Shown: positions 37,305-39,031 of the stretch, one piece after another
Numbering within the stretch: the stretch's first letter is position 1
How the letters are laid out: the number at the start of each line of letters is the position of its first letter
NCBI RefSeq assembly: GCF_002289345.1
Contig: NZ_NSDG01000104.1
Coordinates: forward strand, 43,099-82,129
Reading direction: 5' to 3'
DNA: 39,031 nt
Source of the DNA: Pseudoalteromonas sp. HM-SA03
Lineage (GTDB): Bacteria; Pseudomonadota; Gammaproteobacteria; Enterobacterales; Alteromonadaceae
Program-made: the position numbers and the translations under genes
Notes under the pieces: model-generated
What the model saw: the letters and a program-made list of their open reading frames with translations, nothing else
What the model was told of the DNA's origin: nothing
Database searches by the model: none

Positions 37305-37513
37305 GTACCACCGTGGCAGGACTTATCTTGCTTATCAAAACGTATAGGGGCTTGCTACCCTATGTCGACATATTAAAATTGAATAAAGATGAGCTGAGAC
37401 ATCTCGCTGAAGAAAAGGGCATGAGAAGTGATATAAACAGTGAAAAGACAAGCTATGGAAATTGCCGACTAAATAAAAAAGGCCGCAGCGGCGGCCAAAC
37501 ACATCATGGGTAA
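37305..37513 (+). pseudogene. Short PfkB-type sugar kinase remnant
   Basis: LLPYVDILKLNKDELRHLAEE resembles the substrate-binding region of PfkB kinases. The rest of the kinase is absent. With the LacI and TonB receptor remnants it suggests a lost sugar-utilisation locus. Confidence 0.3.
37481..37496 (-). terminator. Orphan terminator
   Basis: GGCCGC-AGCG-GCGGCC runs into TTTTTTATTT on the minus strand, but no minus-strand gene ends here. It probably belonged to a gene lost from the locus. Confidence 0.6.
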
Positions 37514-37674
37514 AACAATGAAGGGATGTAAGTGTGAATACACGAGTCATTCTATGTGAATAATCATAAATTAAAATCACATTATAAAGATTGTTATCAT
37601 CGCTTTTTTCGAATGGTCTATTTCTGCTACGCTCGTGATACAATCGCGAGATTAAAAACTACAACAAATTGTCT

Positions 37675-38520
37675 ATGCCATTACTTTGGATTGTTACTTT
37701 ACTTTGGGCGTTCTCGTTTTCTTTGATTGGTGTCTATTTAGCAGGCCAAGTCGATGCTTGGTTTAGCGCTTTGTCTAGAACCTTGCTAGCAGCGATTGTG
37801 TTTATTCCATTTTTGAAATTGAACTCGGTGAATAAGGAGTTGATAATCAAGTTGATGGCAATCGGTGCAGTGCAGATTGGTCTGATGTATGGCTTTTACT
37901 ATCATTCTTTTTTATACCTAAGCGTACCTGAAGTGTTGCTATTCACAGTGATGACACCCATCTATATTACTGCACTCAATGACTTACTAAATCGCTCGTT
38001 CAATGCCACTTTTTTGCTGTCTGCGCTCATAGCTATCATTGGTGCAATCACCATTAGATTTACGGAGCTTACCAGCGACTACCTTTTTGGCTTACTACTA
38101 GTGCAAGGCGCAAACCTTTGCTTTGCGATAGGCCAAGTAAGTTACAAACGCTTAAGTAACCATTACCAGTTGGTACACCACCAAAGCTTCGGCTTTTTCT
38201 TTATTGGTGCGTCCCTCGTGCTCGCCATTGGATTTATGTTATTCGGTAATCCCCAGCAACTCCCAAGTACGAATCTACAATGGGGAATACTGATTTATTT
38301 AGGCTTGATTGCTTCAGGCGTCGGGTATTATGTCTGGAACTTAGGACTGACCCGCGTCTCGGTGGGTGAACTCGCGGTAATGAACAATGTACTGATCCCC
38401 GCTGGGATCATTGTCAATTTGCTGATTTGGAACCGAGAAGCTGATCTCGTTCGCCTTGGTGTTGGTAGTGCTATTATTTTTGTGGCGTTGCTCTATAGTA
38501 AAAACGGTGCAAAAGTATAA
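37675..38520 (+). CDS. EamA/DMT-family transporter
   Basis: The product has 281 residues with ten membrane helices in two EamA repeats. ATG 37675 is chosen; a TTG two codons earlier is possible, and neither has a clear ribosome site. Members export amino acids, nucleosides or other metabolites. The substrate is unknown. Confidence 0.88.
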   Translation: MPLLWIVTLLWAFSFSLIGVYLAGQVDAWFSALSRTLLAAIVFIPFLKLNSVNKELIIKLMAIGAVQIGLMYGFYYHSFLYLSVPEVLLFTVMTPIYITALNDLLNRSFNATFLLSALIAIIGAITIRFTELTSDYLFGLLLVQGANLCFAIGQVSYKRLSNHYQLVHHQSFGFFFIGASLVLAIGFMLFGNPQQLPSTNLQWGILIYLGLIASGVGYYVWNLGLTRVSVGELAVMNNVLIPAGIIVNLLIWNREADLVRLGVGSAIIFVALLYSKNGAKV

Positions 38521-38531
38521 CCCTTTTTTAC

Positions 38532-38894
38532 TTATTTACTGGGTTCGACAGAGTCAAACTCCATTTGTGAATTGAAACACGCCAACGCTTCGATATCTTG
38601 ATATGGCTCTGTTGACCAACATGCTTTTCTAAAACGCTCATACACTTCACGAAAAGGTGTACAAATTAGCTCAGATTCATCCATCATAATACAGCTAAAG
38701 TCTTCAGACTTTATTACAATATAGAGATACTCTCTTCCGCCTTCTTCAGCAAAAAATACGGAATCCCAAAAGTATCCTTTCTGTCGCATCTCTTCTCTCG
38801 GAAACGCGATATTATCCTGCATATAGGCAAGTAACTCATCCACTTGAGGACGAGCATTCAAGTTTAATTTTATCTTTAGCAGTTTTGTTTCCAT
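38532..38894 (-). CDS. DUF6176-like cytosolic protein
   Basis: The product has 120 residues. The pattern KIKLNLNARPQVDELLAYM, then FFAEEGGREYLYIVIKSED, resembles DUF6176 proteins, small ferredoxin-like folds of unknown role. It converges with the EamA gene. Family assignment is from pattern. Confidence 0.7.
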   Translation of the reverse strand: METKLLKIKLNLNARPQVDELLAYMQDNIAFPREEMRQKGYFWDSVFFAEEGGREYLYIVIKSEDFSCIMMDESELICTPFREVYERFRKACWSTEPYQDIEALACFNSQMEFDSVEPSK

Positions 38895-38940
38895 GGAATA
38901 AGATTAACCCCTCCAACCTTTAACCATTTTGGTACTGAGC

Positions 38941-39031
38941 TGTAGTGGTCAACTAATTCTGGACAGTGAATTAAGTTTTTCTTCTGCTACTGCTGGAGCT
39001 TGCATATCGTTATGACTATGAGGCCTTCTCC
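38941..39031 (-). mobile_element. IS3-family insertion sequence, terminal part (cut by window edge)
   Basis: TGTAGTGGTCAACTAATTCT at 38941 looks like an IS3-family terminal inverted repeat. The rest of the element continues past the window. Confidence 0.7.
38949..39031 (-). CDS. IS3-family transposase OrfB, C-terminal end (partial)
   Basis: The last 27 codons are visible: RRPHSHNDMQAPAVAEEKL...SRIS and stop. RPHSHN is the usual terminal signature of the IS3-family DDE integrase-core transposase. The stop lies inside the terminal repeat. Confidence 0.75.
   Translation of the reverse strand, partial: RRPHSHNDMQAPAVAEEKLNSLSRIS

Overview
The window is gram-negative gammaproteobacterial chromosome carrying one integrated mobile element. 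The flanking genes point to Pseudoalteromonas or a close marine relative: vibriolysin-type M4 and M28 peptidases with tandem C-terminal PPC domains, a DctBD-controlled porin/dicarboxylate transporter operon, FeoAB and relics of a TonB receptor. The genus is an inference from gene content only.

Region 1 (125-1156 and 16289-21000): a dicarboxylate uptake locus. DctB (sensor kinase) and DctD (sigma54 activator) lie upstream of an operon of a porin and a DASS/SLC13 Na+/dicarboxylate symporter. A sigma54-type -24/-12 promoter and an enhancer-like palindrome precede the porin. The symporter gene is cut in two by the element, exactly in the codons of its first SNT motif.

Region 2 (1131-16321): a 15,186-bp AT-rich element integrated by a large serine recombinase encoded at its left end. 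Both junctions can be read: a 5-bp core (GCCGT) is present at each end, removing the element restores the symporter frame, and joining its ends gives a 48-bp imperfect palindrome (attP). It encodes the integrase, two paralogous unknown proteins read leftward, a rightward operon of small proteins with an RHH-like first gene and an HNH endonuclease, a small HTH protein, a 755-residue SF2-type helicase resembling phage origin-binding proteins, a second paralogous pair of small acidic proteins, a resolvase operon with two overlapping micro-ORFs, an RHH-like operon, and a possible GIY-YIG-type protein at the right end. I recognise no capsid, packaging, conjugation, RT or CRISPR genes, so it looks like an integrated plasmid-like replicon or satellite. 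Its non-coding parts are unusually structured: five palindromic sites spaced 52/52/52/84 bp, two tandem hairpins with unrelated stems but nearly identical loops just after the helicase, a 34-bp inverted repeat, a cluster of TGAAAA(T) sites, and several terminator-like hairpins.

Region 3 (21106-25257): two secreted peptidases, M28 and M4, each with two PPC domains. Region 4 (25794-34299): housekeeping and stress genes: a small membrane protein plus hemerythrin, then leftward a TauE/SafE permease, pirin, a LysR regulator, a CPA2 antiporter, a GNAT and FeoAB behind a candidate Fur box. Region 5 (34487-39031): a gene graveyard (broken LacI regulator, arsJ, TonB receptor and sugar-kinase remnants) around an intact secreted protein of unknown function, followed by an EamA transporter, a DUF6176-like protein and the end of an IS3-family element at the window edge.
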